From Pacificibacter marinus (GTDB taxonomy: Bacteria > Pseudomonadota > Alphaproteobacteria > Rhodobacterales > Rhodobacteraceae), in assembly GCF_018860505.1 (NCBI RefSeq), contig NZ_JAHKPU010000017.1, forward strand, positions 1 to 64,000: a stretch of 64,000 nt of DNA, in the 5' to 3' direction. Numbering within the stretch: the stretch's first letter is position 1; every line of letters starts with the position of its first letter. The notes beneath the pieces were generated by a model, which saw only the letters and a list, made by a program, of their open reading frames with translations, had not been told where the DNA came from and searched no databases. The position numbers and the translations under genes were made by a program. Shown here piece after piece: positions 27,482 to 37,708 of the stretch.

Positions 27482-28513
27482 ATGAAAAAATCTGTATTTA
27501 TGGGTACTTTGGCTGCGGCTGGTCTCGTTGCGACAGGAGCGATGGCTCAAGACGCAGGATCATCTACATTGGCAGCTGTGAAAGACCACGGCGCACTTAA
27601 GTGTGGTGTGAACCCAGGTACACCCGGTTTTGCTGCACCAGACGCGAGCGGCGTTTGGAAAGGTTTTGACGTAGATCTTTGCCGCGCTGTTGCTGCTGCG
27701 ATTTTCGGCGACCCTGAAAAAGTTGAATACACACCCCTGACATCTGCTGTGCGTTTCACAGCCTTGTCATCCGGCGAAGTTGACATGTTGGCACGTAACA
27801 CAACATGGACATTCTCTCGCGATGTTGACCTCAAGGCAGAGTTCACCGGCGTAAACTACTACGACGGTCAGGGCTTTATGATTCCTAAAGACCTTGGTGT
27901 GTCTTCTGCGAAAGAACTTGAAGGCGCAACGGTTTGTATCGAAACAGGTACAACCACCGAGTTGAACTTGGCTGACTACTTCCGCACAAACGGCATGGAC
28001 TATGAACCAGTTCCTGTTGAAAGCTTCACAGAAGCGCAAAACCAATTCCTTGCTGGCGCTTGTGACGTATACACAACGGATGCCTCTGCTTTGGCTGCAT
28101 CTCGTGCGTCATTCGAGAACCCAAGTGACTACGTGGTTCTGCCAGAAATCATCTCTAAAGAGCCACTCGGCCCACTCGTGCGCCACGGTGATTCCGAATG
28201 GGGCGACGTTGTGCGTTGGACACTCAACGCAATGGTTTCCGCTGAAGAGCTTGGTGTGACATCTGAAAACGCAACTGAAATGGCAGCTGGCACTGACAAT
28301 CCTGAAATCAACCGTTTGCTTGGTGTTGAAGGTGAATTGGGTGCGATGCTTGGTCTGCCAAATGAGTGGGCGTTCAACGTCATCACTATGGTTGGCAACT
28401 ACGGCGAAACATTTGAAGCGAACATCGGTGAAAGCACACCAGTTGGTCTGGCTCGTGGCTTGAACGCGCTTTGGACTGAAGGTGGCCTGATCTACTCTCC
28501 ACCTTTCCGCTAG
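27482..28513 (+). CDS. aapJ: General L-amino acid ABC transporter, periplasmic binding protein
   Basis: This is the substrate-binding component of an Aap/Bzt-type importer for polar amino acids such as glutamate, glutamine and aspartate. It has a signal peptide (residues 1-22, cut after AMA or AMAQ). Family-3 solute-binding features follow: LKCGVNPGTPGF, SGVWKGFDVDLCRAVAAAIF and VCIETGTTTELNLADYF. The 343 residues match AapJ. A terminator between this gene and aapQ probably gives extra binding protein relative to permeases. Confidence 0.95.
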   Translation: MKKSVFMGTLAAAGLVATGAMAQDAGSSTLAAVKDHGALKCGVNPGTPGFAAPDASGVWKGFDVDLCRAVAAAIFGDPEKVEYTPLTSAVRFTALSSGEVDMLARNTTWTFSRDVDLKAEFTGVNYYDGQGFMIPKDLGVSSAKELEGATVCIETGTTTELNLADYFRTNGMDYEPVPVESFTEAQNQFLAGACDVYTTDASALAASRASFENPSDYVVLPEIISKEPLGPLVRHGDSEWGDVVRWTLNAMVSAEELGVTSENATEMAAGTDNPEINRLLGVEGELGAMLGLPNEWAFNVITMVGNYGETFEANIGESTPVGLARGLNALWTEGGLIYSPPFR

Positions 28514-28527
28514 GATTTAGTGACTAC

Positions 28528-28554
28528 GGGGCGCGGTTAATTCCGCGCCCTTTT
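28528..28554 (+). terminator. Hairpin between aapJ and aapQ
   Basis: GGGCGCGG pairs with CCGCGCCC across TTAATT and is followed by TTTT. It likely acts as a partial terminator that lets the binding protein be made in excess. Confidence 0.82.
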
Positions 28555-28650
28555 CATATCTAAACACCACCAAAAATAAATTGACCGAAACGATGAAGCG
28601 CGCCTTCGTTGAATTTGCGTCATGAACGGGGACATGGGGGACAGTCTACA

Positions 28651-29871
28651 ATGACGACAATGATAGACCCACCAAAGGCCGATGGATTTCGCATCAGCCA
28701 ACTGCTTTACGACACTCGGTACAGAGCCATAACAATCCAAGTCATCGCTGTGATCGCCTTTGCGATGATTGCGGTTTTCTTGCTTGTGAACGTCAATCGC
28801 AACCTTGCCAGCTTGGGCAAAGAGATTGATTTTGGCTTTCTTTCGAATCCATCCAATTACGATATTCAACAGGTTCTCGTTGACTATAGTTCGCAATCGA
28901 GCAACCTGCGTGCCGCATATGTTGGATTGCTCAACACGTTGTTTGTTGCCTTCTTGGGCTGTATTTTGGCGACGCTTATCGGTGTGACCGCCGGTGTTTT
29001 GCGTCTGTCGAAGAACTGGCTGGTTGCAAAAATCATGACCGTTTATGTGGAAACTTTCCGCAATATTCCTGTTGTGATTTGGATCATCGCCACCATGGCC
29101 GTTTTGTCCGAAGCCTTACCGCAACCTAGAGCCTTCCGTGGTGAAAACCCTGATGCGTCGATGTGGCTTTGGGATAGTGTTGCGGTCACTGGGCGCGGGA
29201 CTTACATCCCAAGGCCTGAATGGGGCGCAGGTTCTATTTTCGTCGTTATCACCTTTTTGCTGTCGCTTGTGGCAATCTGGGCCTTTGGCCGCTGGTCTAA
29301 ACGCCGCTTTGAAGCCACGGGGCAAATCTTGCCAAATGTTTGGATTAAACTGGCGATTTTTGCTGTGCCAACCCTGTTGGTATTTTTCATTTTGGGTCGC
29401 CCGATCGCTTTGGTTTCTCCCGCGCTGAAAGGCTTCAACTTCCAAGGCGGCATTCAACTGTCTAACTCTTTCTTGGCGTTATGGCTGGCTCTGTCTGTTT
29501 ACACGGGGTCGTTCATTGCCGAGATCGTACGCTCTGGCATTTTGGCTATTTCCAAAGGACAATCTGAGGCCGCTTTCGCCCTGGGCATGCGTCCTTCACG
29601 CACCATGAACCTTGTGATCTTACCGCAGGCGTTGCGGGTGATCATTCCACCGCTGATTTCACAGTTCCTGAACCTGACCAAAAACTCGTCTCTCGCTTTG
29701 GCCGTTGGGTATCAAGACCTGCGCGCCACTTTGGGCGGGACGACGATGAACAATACTGGTCGCGAATTGGAATGTATGCTGTTGATGATGATGATTTATC
29801 TTGTTGTCTCATTGCTGATTTCATCCGGCATGAACGTGTACAACAAATCCATGAAATTGAAGGAGCGCTAA
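28651..29871 (+). CDS. aapQ: General L-amino acid ABC transporter permease AapQ
   Basis: This inner-membrane permease forms a heterodimer with AapM. From ATG 28651 there are 406 residues with about eight hydrophobic segments, long for the HisM family but normal for AapQ/BztB. The ABC-contacting EAA loop is GQSEAAFALGMRPSRTMNLV, followed by ILPQALRVIIPPL. GGGGGA precedes the start. aapM begins 1 base after its stop. Confidence 0.95.
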   Translation: MTTMIDPPKADGFRISQLLYDTRYRAITIQVIAVIAFAMIAVFLLVNVNRNLASLGKEIDFGFLSNPSNYDIQQVLVDYSSQSSNLRAAYVGLLNTLFVAFLGCILATLIGVTAGVLRLSKNWLVAKIMTVYVETFRNIPVVIWIIATMAVLSEALPQPRAFRGENPDASMWLWDSVAVTGRGTYIPRPEWGAGSIFVVITFLLSLVAIWAFGRWSKRRFEATGQILPNVWIKLAIFAVPTLLVFFILGRPIALVSPALKGFNFQGGIQLSNSFLALWLALSVYTGSFIAEIVRSGILAISKGQSEAAFALGMRPSRTMNLVILPQALRVIIPPLISQFLNLTKNSSLALAVGYQDLRATLGGTTMNNTGRELECMLLMMMIYLVVSLLISSGMNVYNKSMKLKER

Positions 29872-29872
29872 G

Positions 29873-31177
29873 ATGACGGATCAAAAATCGACCATCGCCT
29901 TTGTGCGCACCCACATGTTGGAGCAACTGCCGCCCCCGCGCGGTGAAGTTGGCCCCGCGAAATGGATCAAAGAAAATCTGTTTTCCGGCTGGTTCAACAC
30001 CATTCTGACACTTCTTTCGATCTTTGTGATCTATACGGCTCTGTCCTCAATCATCCCGTGGGTGTTTGGTGGCGTTTGGAGTGCAAGCTCCTTAGCGGAA
30101 TGTCGTGAAATTCTAGACGGCGCACATGCGGCTTGTTGGGCTGTGATTAATGAGCGTTGGCAGCAGATTTTCTATGGCACGTTTTTTCCGTCCTCTGAAT
30201 ACTGGCGCACTCATGTGGCGTTTGTCTTGCTGCTTGTTGCTATTGCACCTGTGCTGTTTGAAACCGTGCCACGCAAGCTGTTGTTCGTCACAGTGGTCTA
30301 TCCATTTTTGATGGTTTGGCTGATCTGGGGCGGGTCTTTGTGGGGGCCGATTGGCGTCGCTGCAGGGTTTATTGTGGCTTATTACGCGGGCAAGATTGCA
30401 AGCAACTACACTGGTTCTGGCCTTTCCGCGTTGATCGCGATTGTTGCCGCACTGGTCTGGTGGTTCTTCGTTGGTCCACTTGTTGTCGGTATGCTCGACA
30501 GTGTTGTTCCGCTTCTGCCTTTGCGCGAAATCCAAAGCCGTGAACTTGGTGGTTTCGTGATCTCGATGATCATCGGTGTGTCTGGCATCGCGCTGTCTTT
30601 GCCGATTGGCATCGTCTTGGCTCTGGGGCGTAAATCTGATTTGCCGCTCGTCAAAATGATGTGTGTAGGCTTTATCGAGTTCTTCCGCGGTGTGCCTTTG
30701 ATCACCTTGTTGTTCACAGCATCGCTGCTGCTGAACTACTTCTTGCCGCCTTCTGTGACCTTTGATCTGACAGTGCGTGTGATCGTCATGGTTACGATTT
30801 TCTCAAGTGCTTACATGGCCGAAGTGATCCGTGGTGGCTTGGCGGCTTTGCCAAAAGGCCAGTACGAGGCTGCTGATGCATTGGGCTTGGATTACTGGCA
30901 AGCTCAAAGATTAATCATTATGCCGCAGGCTTTGAAGATTTCGATCCCTGGCATTGTGAACACTTTCATTGGCCTGTTCAAAGACACCACTTTGGTCTTC
31001 TTTATTGGTATCTTTGACATGTTGGCGGCGGCTCAATCTATTCGCGCCAACTCGGAATGGAACGGCATCACATGGGAACTGTATATTTTCATCGGGCTTA
31101 TCTTTTGGGTCTGTTGTTTTTCAATGTCCCGTTATTCGCAGTGGCTGGAGCAAAAGCTTCGCACCGATCATCGTTAA
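29873..31177 (+). CDS. aapM: General L-amino acid ABC transporter permease AapM
   Basis: This is the second permease of the importer, 434 residues, with several extra N-terminal hydrophobic segments compared with other HisQ/M proteins, as is usual for AapM/BztC. The EAA loop reads KGQYEAADALGLDYWQAQRL, then IIMPQALKISIPG. GGAG precedes the ATG and the aapP gene follows after 15 bases. Confidence 0.95.
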   Translation: MTDQKSTIAFVRTHMLEQLPPPRGEVGPAKWIKENLFSGWFNTILTLLSIFVIYTALSSIIPWVFGGVWSASSLAECREILDGAHAACWAVINERWQQIFYGTFFPSSEYWRTHVAFVLLLVAIAPVLFETVPRKLLFVTVVYPFLMVWLIWGGSLWGPIGVAAGFIVAYYAGKIASNYTGSGLSALIAIVAALVWWFFVGPLVVGMLDSVVPLLPLREIQSRELGGFVISMIIGVSGIALSLPIGIVLALGRKSDLPLVKMMCVGFIEFFRGVPLITLLFTASLLLNYFLPPSVTFDLTVRVIVMVTIFSSAYMAEVIRGGLAALPKGQYEAADALGLDYWQAQRLIIMPQALKISIPGIVNTFIGLFKDTTLVFFIGIFDMLAAAQSIRANSEWNGITWELYIFIGLIFWVCCFSMSRYSQWLEQKLRTDHR

Positions 31178-31192
31178 GAAAGGAGACTACCT

Positions 31193-31984
31193 ATGTCTAC
31201 TGAAACTCTAGACCGCGTCGTCGACCGTAGCAAAATGAACGTCTCTGATGAGGTGGCGATTCAGATCACCAATATGAACAAATGGTATGGCGATTTTCAC
31301 GTTCTGCGTGACATCAACCTGACCGTTCAACGTGGTGAGCGTATCGTTATTGCAGGCCCATCAGGGTCAGGCAAATCCACGATGATCCGCTGCATCAACC
31401 GTTTGGAAGAGCACCAAAAGGGCCAGATCATTGTCGATGGCACTGAACTGTCTTCAGACCTCAAGAATATCGATAAGATCCGTTCAGAAGTTGGCATGTG
31501 CTTTCAGCACTTTAACTTGTTCCCGCATCTGACGATCCTTGAAAACTGTACTTTGGCGCCAATGTGGGTGCGTAAAACCCCGAAAAAAGAAGCCGAAGAG
31601 TTGGCGATGCATTTCCTTGAAAAGGTGAAAATCCCCGATCAAGCGAACAAATACCCCGGTATGTTGTCTGGTGGTCAGCAGCAACGTGTGGCGATTGCGC
31701 GCTCCTTGTGCATGCAGCCACGTATCATGCTGTTTGACGAGCCGACATCGGCGCTTGACCCTGAGATGATCAAAGAGGTGCTCGACACCATGATCGAGCT
31801 CGCGGAAGAGGGCATGACCATGCTTTGCGTGACGCACGAGATGGGCTTTGCCCGTCAGGTGGCCAACCGCGTGATCTTTATGGACCAAGGCCAAATCGTT
31901 GAACAAAACGAACCAGAAGAGTTCTTTAACAATCCAAAATCAGAGCGGACCAAATTGTTCCTCAGCCAGATTTTGGGTCACTAA
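31193..31984 (+). CDS. aapP: Amino acid ABC transporter ATP-binding protein AapP
   Basis: This is the ATPase that powers the importer. The 263 residues contain Walker [10 protein letters not shown] near residues 57-65, the ABC signature [15 protein letters not shown] near residues 158-172, and Walker [15 protein letters not shown] followed by the switch His in CVTHEMGFA. It is the last gene of the unit and ends before a strong terminator. Confidence 0.97.
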   Translation: MSTETLDRVVDRSKMNVSDEVAIQITNMNKWYGDFHVLRDINLTVQRGERIVIAGPSGSGKSTMIRCINRLEEHQKGQIIVDGTELSSDLKNIDKIRSEVGMCFQHFNLFPHLTILENCTLAPMWVRKTPKKEAEELAMHFLEKVKIPDQANKYPGMLSGGQQQRVAIARSLCMQPRIMLFDEPTSALDPEMIKEVLDTMIELAEEGMTMLCVTHEMGFARQVANRVIFMDQGQIVEQNEPEEFFNNPKSERTKLFLSQILGH

Positions 31985-32004
31985 GGCTTTCAACCAAACA
32001 AAGG

Positions 32005-32031
32005 AAAAGGCGCCGCAGGGCGCCTTTTTTT
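32005..32031 (+). terminator. Intrinsic terminator behind aapP
   Basis: AAAAGGCGCC-GCAG-GGCGCC followed by seven T. It lies between convergent aapP and the sixA-type gene. Confidence 0.93.
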
Positions 32032-32053
32032 ATGGGTCTATCAAGAAGATCGT

Positions 32054-32563
32054 TCAGTCACTAAGGTCACGCGGGATACAGAAATCTAACACCGTATTCT
32101 GCCCAAATCGAATGTGCGACCAGCTGTCAGCCGCCACGTCAAACACGGTTGTCGCACAAGTGGGGTAACGCGCAAAATCGGGATGTGGGGGTAGTCTGCT
32201 CGCAAAGCGGGCTGCAAAATCACCGATCCCTGGGTTATGTGCAATCAAGATGACTGTTTTGGCAGTTGCGCTGCGTAACTGCTGCAAAATGCGATCACTT
32301 GATGCGAGGTAAAGTCCTTGATGAAACAAACACTCCATGTCGCCCGTCGAGGCGGTCTCTTGGATGCGTGACCATGTCTCTTGAGTTCTACGCGCTACCG
32401 AGATCATGGCTTGGTCAGGGTGGTAGCCCTTTGCTGACAGCCATAGCCCCACGCGGTCTGCGTCGCGTTGTCCGCGTGTGTTTAGAGTGCGCTCAATGTC
32501 ATCAAGTAAAGGATCGTCCCAACTTGATTTTGCATGTCGCGTCAGGATCAGCCGCAACCCCAT
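32054..32563 (-). CDS. sixA: SixA-like histidine phosphatase
   Basis: The protein belongs to the histidine-phosphatase (RHG) superfamily. The catalytic arginine-histidine segment LILTRHAKSSWDDP opens the 169-residue chain, and the second histidine lies in VILIAHNPGIGDFA. In E. coli SixA removes phosphate from His-phosphorylated proteins; here only the family can be stated. The start codon abuts the argB stop with no gap, so the two are probably translated together. Confidence 0.85.
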   Translation of the reverse strand: MGLRLILTRHAKSSWDDPLLDDIERTLNTRGQRDADRVGLWLSAKGYHPDQAMISVARRTQETWSRIQETASTGDMECLFHQGLYLASSDRILQQLRSATAKTVILIAHNPGIGDFAARFASRLPPHPDFARYPTCATTVFDVAADSWSHIRFGQNTVLDFCIPRDLSD

Positions 32564-33445
32564 TTAGGCGCTAGATGAGGGATCGGCGTTGCGGATCAAA
32601 GACCCTGCACCATGTTCTGTGAACAGCTCAAGCAAGCAAGCGTTTGGGGCACGGCCATCCAAGATAACCACCGCACGCACGCCATCGGCCAAAGCCGCCA
32701 GTGCCGTTTCTGTTTTCGGAATCATGCCGCCGGCGATCACGCCATCTTCTGTGAACTTGCGGATCATGTCCGAATCAAGCGAAGTCATAACCGCGCCATC
32801 CGCGCCTTTGACGCCTGACACATCTGTTAAAAGCAACAAACGATCCGCGTTGAGTGCACCTGCGATGGCCCCCGCAGCGGTGTCGCCGTTGACGTTAAAG
32901 GTCTCGCCATTTCGGCCAAAGCCCAAAGGCGCGATCACAGGGATCAATCCCGCTTGGCCAAGCTCCTCGATGATGGATGGGTCCATGTCCGTGGGAGTGC
33001 CGACAAAGCCAAGGTCAGGGTTCGTTTGTTCACAGATCATCAGATTGGCATCTTTGCCAGAAATGCCCACCGCGCGGCCACCTTGGCTGTTGATCGCTTG
33101 TACGATGCGCTTGTTCACAAGGCCAGACAACACCATTTCGACGACTTCAACTGTGGCTTTATCTGTCACGCGTTTGCCGTCGACGAACTCGGACTTGATG
33201 TCCAAATCGGCAAGCATTTTGTTGATCATCGGACCGCCGCCATGCACGACCACAGGCTTGACGCCGACTTGCTGCATTAAAACGACATCGCGTGCAAAGC
33301 TTTCCATAGCCTCGTCAGACCCCATCGCGTTGCCGCCCAATTTGATGACCACTGTCGCGCCTTCATAGCGCTGCAAATAGGGCAGGGCTTGGGACAATGT
33401 GCGGGCGGTGGCGATCCAGTCTCGGTTCATGTCTTGTGTCTTCAT
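32564..33445 (-). CDS. argB: Acetylglutamate kinase
   Basis: ArgB phosphorylates N-acetylglutamate, the second step of arginine synthesis. The 293 residues contain [10 protein letters not shown] near residues 33-42, [14 protein letters not shown] near 62-75, and the nucleotide-binding [14 protein letters not shown]. It lies downstream of engB on the same strand, an arrangement common in Rhodobacterales, with the sixA-type gene directly after. Confidence 0.97.
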   Translation of the reverse strand: MKTQDMNRDWIATARTLSQALPYLQRYEGATVVIKLGGNAMGSDEAMESFARDVVLMQQVGVKPVVVHGGGPMINKMLADLDIKSEFVDGKRVTDKATVEVVEMVLSGLVNKRIVQAINSQGGRAVGISGKDANLMICEQTNPDLGFVGTPTDMDPSIIEELGQAGLIPVIAPLGFGRNGETFNVNGDTAAGAIAGALNADRLLLLTDVSGVKGADGAVMTSLDSDMIRKFTEDGVIAGGMIPKTETALAALADGVRAVVILDGRAPNACLLELFTEHGAGSLIRNADPSSSA

Positions 33446-33516
33446 GGCTTAGAGGTCCAAAGGGTTATGTCCGATTGAGTGTATGCCATCGATGCGGCAC
33501 CTCTCAATTTAAACGG

Positions 33517-34164
33517 TTATTCCAGCGTTGAAATGACAGCACGAAGTGTGTCGATGCCCCAGCCTTTTTCCGAGGATGTCACGATCAACTCTGGGTAGGC
33601 CGCAGGATGTTTGGACACAGCCTCGCGAGTTTGCGCTAAATTTTTCTCGCGTTCAGCGTCTTTCACTTTGTCGGCCTTGGTCATGACAACCTGAAAGGTC
33701 ACGGCAGAGCGATCAAGCAAAGACATGATTTCTTCGTCCACGGCTTTCACGCCGTGGCGGCTGTCGATCAGCACAAAAGCACGGCGCAAAGTCGCGCGGC
33801 CAGACAGGTAGGCTTTCAATAAACGCTGCCATTTGGCGACCGTGTCTTTGGGGGCTTTGGCAAACCCATACCCTGGAAGGTCGACCACATAATGGCTGTC
33901 AGCGCAGGTGAAAAAGTTGATCTCTTGTGTGCGGCCCGGTGTGTTGGACGCGCGCGCCAAAGCCTTTCGGCCCGTGAGCGCATTGATCAAGGTCGATTTG
34001 CCTACGTTCGAACGACCTGCAAAGCAGATCTCGATGCGGTCGTCTGGCGGCATGCCGTCCATAGCAACCACGCCTTTGACAAAGTCAGTTTCACCAGAAA
34101 AGAGGAGGCGACCCTTCTCGAGGGCCGCCGCATCTGGTTCCGCAATGGGAAATGTTAGTTTCAT
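33517..34164 (-). CDS. engB: Ribosome biogenesis GTPase EngB (YsxC/YihA)
   Basis: EngB is a TRAFAC GTPase required for 50S subunit maturation. G1 GRSNVGKSTLINALTG, G3 DLPGYGFAKA and G4 VMTKADK are all visible. I chose ATG 34164 (215 residues, normal size). A longer frame from 34254 would overlap yidC and adds a basic tail not typical for the family. No strong ribosome binding site is seen, so translation may be coupled to yidC, whose stop lies 16 bases upstream. Confidence 0.95.
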   Translation of the reverse strand: MKLTFPIAEPDAAALEKGRLLFSGETDFVKGVVAMDGMPPDDRIEICFAGRSNVGKSTLINALTGRKALARASNTPGRTQEINFFTCADSHYVVDLPGYGFAKAPKDTVAKWQRLLKAYLSGRATLRRAFVLIDSRHGVKAVDEEIMSLLDRSAVTFQVVMTKADKVKDAEREKNLAQTREAVSKHPAAYPELIVTSSEKGWGIDTLRAVISTLE

Positions 34165-34180
34165 AGGGGTGATACGGCCC

Positions 34181-35995
34181 TTAGGCCGAACCTTCCTTTT
34201 TCTTGAGGCGTAGGGACTTTTTGATATTGGCAAAAAGTTCTGGTTTGTGACCATGGCTACGCATGATGAGATATTGCTGAGTAAAGGTAATCATGTTGTT
34301 CGATATCCAGTACAGCACGAGGCCAGAAGCAAAGCTACCGAGCATGAACATGAACACCCATGGCATCCACGCAAAGATCATAGCTTGAGCCGGATCGGTG
34401 GGCGCAGGGTTAAGCTTTTGCTGTAACCACATCGAAATACCTAGCAAGATTGGCAGAATGCCAAGGCTGATAAAGGCGAAAATTGATGTTGGGTCTGGCG
34501 GCGCGAAGGACAACAGGCCAAATAGGTTCAAGATCGAACTTGGGTCTGGGGCTGACAAATCGCGAATCCAGCCGACCCAAGGGGCATGACGCAGCTCAAT
34601 CGTGACGAAAATCACCTTGTAGAGGGAAAAGAACACAGGAATCTGCAAGATCAACGGCAAACACCCAGAGGCAGGATTCACTTTGTTTTTCTTGTAAAGC
34701 TCCATCATGCCTTTTTGAAGCTTCTCGCGATCATCACCAGCTTCCTCTTTCATCTTTTCCATCTCAGGCTGCAATTCTTTCATGCGTGCCATCGAAACGT
34801 AAGATTTATAGGCGAGCGGGAACATAATGCCTTTGATCAACACCGTCAGCGCGATAATGGACCAGCCCATATTGCCGATGAGGCCGTTGATGGCGTGGAG
34901 CAAGCGGAAGATCGGTTGCGTAAAGAAGAAGAAGATGCCCCAGTCGATGGAGTAGATGAAACGGTAAATTCCCAGATCATCTTGGTAGCCTTTGATGGCT
35001 TCCCATTCTTTGGCTCCTGCAAAAAGATAGGTGATGTTTTGCACCGATGCGCCAGGTTCGACAACTTGGGCTGGTAGACGAGATTCAACTTGGTAAATTT
35101 CTGATCCAGGAACAAATTTTACAACGGATGTGAAGCTCTGACCCGGTTGTGGAACCAAAGAGGTCATCCAGTTTTTATCTGTAAAGCCAAGCCAGCCGTT
35201 TTCTTCGACTTGTTCGATGGACACATTTCCACCTTCGCGTGCATCAAAGTCGTAGTCAGCGATATCTTTGTAATCGGCTTCCTCAAGGTCTTTGTCGGCT
35301 TGACGGACAAGGCCTTCGTGCAGAACGAAGTATTTGGATACATCAGGCGTGCCGTGGCGCGCAACGATGCCGTAAGCGGCCAAGCGGGCTGCGTCAGTGC
35401 CGTCGTTTTCAACGGATTGGGTGATCGAGAACATGTAGTCTGTGTCGATCGCTATTGTACGGCGGAAGGTCAGGCCTTTGGCGTTGGTCCAAGCGAGTGT
35501 AATCGGCGTGTCAACTGTGAGCGTATCGCCCGTTTCAACCGACCAAACCGTGTTGGCGCCTGGCACATCATCTTGGTCAAGGTCGCCACCGGGGGCCCAG
35601 CCGTAAACAGCATAGTAGGGCGCATCGGTACCAACCGGCGTCAACAGTGTGACGATTTCATCGCTGTCGATGTCGACGGTGTAATCCTTCAACGACAGAT
35701 CGTCGATGCGACCGCCAGCCAATGAGATCGACCCTTGGACACGATCTGTGTCAATCGTCAGGCGAGGGGCTTGCTCGGCTGTACTTGGGACTGCGGTCGT
35801 TGCATCGATCACAATGTCGCCGCTGTCCGTACTCGGAGGTGCGAGGGCAATTGAGCCATCACTTGTCTCAAGCACGTTTGTTGAAGTCACAGATGCTGTT
35901 GGCTCTTGGGCAGGGAAAAACACCTGCCAGCCCAGTAACACGATCCCGCTGAGTACTACTGCGAGGATCAGGTTCTTATTTTGATCGTCCATCAC
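34181..35995 (-). CDS. yidC: Membrane protein insertase YidC
   Basis: YidC inserts proteins into the inner membrane alone or with SecYEG. The 604 residues start with an uncleaved anchor (LILAVVLSGIVLLGWQVFF). A large periplasmic domain follows to about residue 340, then the conserved five-helix core with NPASGCLPLILQIPVFFSLY and a basic C-terminal tail. It lies in the rpmH-rnpA-yidD cluster, as in most bacteria, here after ttcA and a GGDEF/EAL gene. Confidence 0.97.
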   Translation of the reverse strand: MMDDQNKNLILAVVLSGIVLLGWQVFFPAQEPTASVTSTNVLETSDGSIALAPPSTDSGDIVIDATTAVPSTAEQAPRLTIDTDRVQGSISLAGGRIDDLSLKDYTVDIDSDEIVTLLTPVGTDAPYYAVYGWAPGGDLDQDDVPGANTVWSVETGDTLTVDTPITLAWTNAKGLTFRRTIAIDTDYMFSITQSVENDGTDAARLAAYGIVARHGTPDVSKYFVLHEGLVRQADKDLEEADYKDIADYDFDAREGGNVSIEQVEENGWLGFTDKNWMTSLVPQPGQSFTSVVKFVPGSEIYQVESRLPAQVVEPGASVQNITYLFAGAKEWEAIKGYQDDLGIYRFIYSIDWGIFFFFTQPIFRLLHAINGLIGNMGWSIIALTVLIKGIMFPLAYKSYVSMARMKELQPEMEKMKEEAGDDREKLQKGMMELYKKNKVNPASGCLPLILQIPVFFSLYKVIFVTIELRHAPWVGWIRDLSAPDPSSILNLFGLLSFAPPDPTSIFAFISLGILPILLGISMWLQQKLNPAPTDPAQAMIFAWMPWVFMFMLGSFASGLVLYWISNNMITFTQQYLIMRSHGHKPELFANIKKSLRLKKKEGSA

Positions 35996-36095
35996 GGTCG
36001 CCTGATTTTTGGAATTGGTCTGGGAGGTTCAACCCCTCCACGCGCCGAAGGTCAAGCAGATTCGAGGATTTTCCTAGGAAAAGGCAAAAAAGTGA

Positions 36096-37628
36096 CTAGC
36101 TGGCTTTCCGACCAATTTGCGGTGTCTGAGCTAATTTTTGACGATGGGCATCCATCCAATCAAAGGTTTTATCAAAAGTCAGTGGTCTGGAAATCGAAAA
36201 GCCTTGCACGTGATCGCAGCCAAGTTGGGCCAGCATAGCGTGTTCGCCGACGGTTTCGACGCCTTCTGTAAGTGTTTGCAGATTGATACGTTCGGCCATG
36301 GTTAAAATTGCTGCAAGCATGTCTTGTTGGTTACGATCGACATCGCAACGGGATACATAGGATTTATCGATTTTGATACGTTTGACAGCAAAGCGGCGGA
36401 GGTTGGCGATAGAAGCGTGTCCGGTCCCAAAGTCATCAAGATCAATACCGCAGCCAAGCTGGCTGAGCGCCGCGATGTTGCGCGTGATGATGTCGTTGTC
36501 TGAGGACGAGATGACGGTCTCTAAAATTTCGACGGTGAGACGGGAGGGATCAAATTCGAACCGGTCCAATTCCCATCTAATCTTATCGACAAGTTTGGGA
36601 TTGGAAAGCTCGGTGGCTGAGAAATTGACCGATATTGTGGGTACGTTAAACCCCGCTTTGTCCCATGCCTGAAGTGCTGAGAAAGAATGGTACAAGATGA
36701 TCTCGCCTAAGCGTTCAATCAGACCGTTTTCGTGGATTGCGGGCAGAAATTCAGCTGGCGAAATCACGCCTTTTTCTGGGTGAGTCCAGCGCGCAAGGGC
36801 TTCCATGCCCGAAATTTTCCCCGTATTTGTAGAGATCTGCGGTTGAAACCATGGAAGAATTTCGCCGTTTTCCAGTGCATCGCCGACGTCTGCTAGAATA
36901 GCGCCGCGGTTCAAAGTGGTTTGAATCGCGCTCGGCGTGAATGCGCGGATGGAGCCCGCTCCATTTGATTCAGCCTCTACCAGTGCCACCTCAGCTGCAT
37001 CAAGAAACGCCGCGCCAGATTGTCCCGGCGCTCGTGCGGGTAGACAAAAGCCGATGCTTGCAGTGACATAGATTTTGGTAGCATCAACAGACAAGGGCTC
37101 CGACAAAGCAGCCTGCATGCGTGACGATAATTGGATAAGCGTTTCTAAATCTGCGCGGCGCATAGGTGCAAAAGCGACGGCGAAGCGGGGCCCATCAAGG
37201 CGGGCCACAATGTCATGATCGCGCAATGTATCAGTCAGGCGGCGCGCCGAGGTGTTCAAGATGTCATGCGCTGTGTCAGTGCCAAAGTTGGCCTCTAATC
37301 CGCGGAAATCATCGATGGCCACAGTCAAACAGGCCGTGGTGCGCCCTGTCGCGTGCTGAGCGTCTAGAATTTGGTCGATCACATCAATCACCACTGGACG
37401 CAGCGGTAGGCCCGTGACGCCATCGATGCCTGTGTCTCGTGCCGTTGGTAGAGAAATGATGTTGGTCAAGGCCAGAAGCGCGGGAAGTCCTAGCGCCGTT
37501 GCGATCAGGGCCGCCTCACCGCCAAGCCAATGCGCGCCTAAGCAGACCGCAGGCAAAAACGCGAGCGTGTGCTGCCCAAGCAGTAGGGTTTGCATTCGGC
37601 GTAGAGTGGTGGCGGTGTCGTTGCGCAT
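36096..37628 (-). CDS. GGDEF/EAL-domain protein, probable c-di-GMP phosphodiesterase
   Basis: The 510-residue protein has two hydrophobic segments at about 18-35 and 38-60. A degenerate GGDEF domain follows, in which the signature is LDGPRF (residues 144-149), so cyclase activity is unlikely. The EAL domain starts near residue 245 with GMEALARW (E276-A277-L278) and keeps VEILETVI, DDFGTGHASIANL, KIDKSYV and EGVET. The key metal and catalytic residues look intact, suggesting it cleaves c-di-GMP. GAGG precedes the ATG. It is an unusual insertion between ttcA and yidC. Confidence 0.92.
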   Translation of the reverse strand: MRNDTATTLRRMQTLLLGQHTLAFLPAVCLGAHWLGGEAALIATALGLPALLALTNIISLPTARDTGIDGVTGLPLRPVVIDVIDQILDAQHATGRTTACLTVAIDDFRGLEANFGTDTAHDILNTSARRLTDTLRDHDIVARLDGPRFAVAFAPMRRADLETLIQLSSRMQAALSEPLSVDATKIYVTASIGFCLPARAPGQSGAAFLDAAEVALVEAESNGAGSIRAFTPSAIQTTLNRGAILADVGDALENGEILPWFQPQISTNTGKISGMEALARWTHPEKGVISPAEFLPAIHENGLIERLGEIILYHSFSALQAWDKAGFNVPTISVNFSATELSNPKLVDKIRWELDRFEFDPSRLTVEILETVISSSDNDIITRNIAALSQLGCGIDLDDFGTGHASIANLRRFAVKRIKIDKSYVSRCDVDRNQQDMLAAILTMAERINLQTLTEGVETVGEHAMLAQLGCDHVQGFSISRPLTFDKTFDWMDAHRQKLAQTPQIGRKAS

Positions 37629-37708
37629 TGGGCGATCCTCGTCAATGATGGCAGGCTTGCGCTTGCCTTATTCATTGTCACACTATCGCCTATTTGGTGG
37701 CCGCAACG

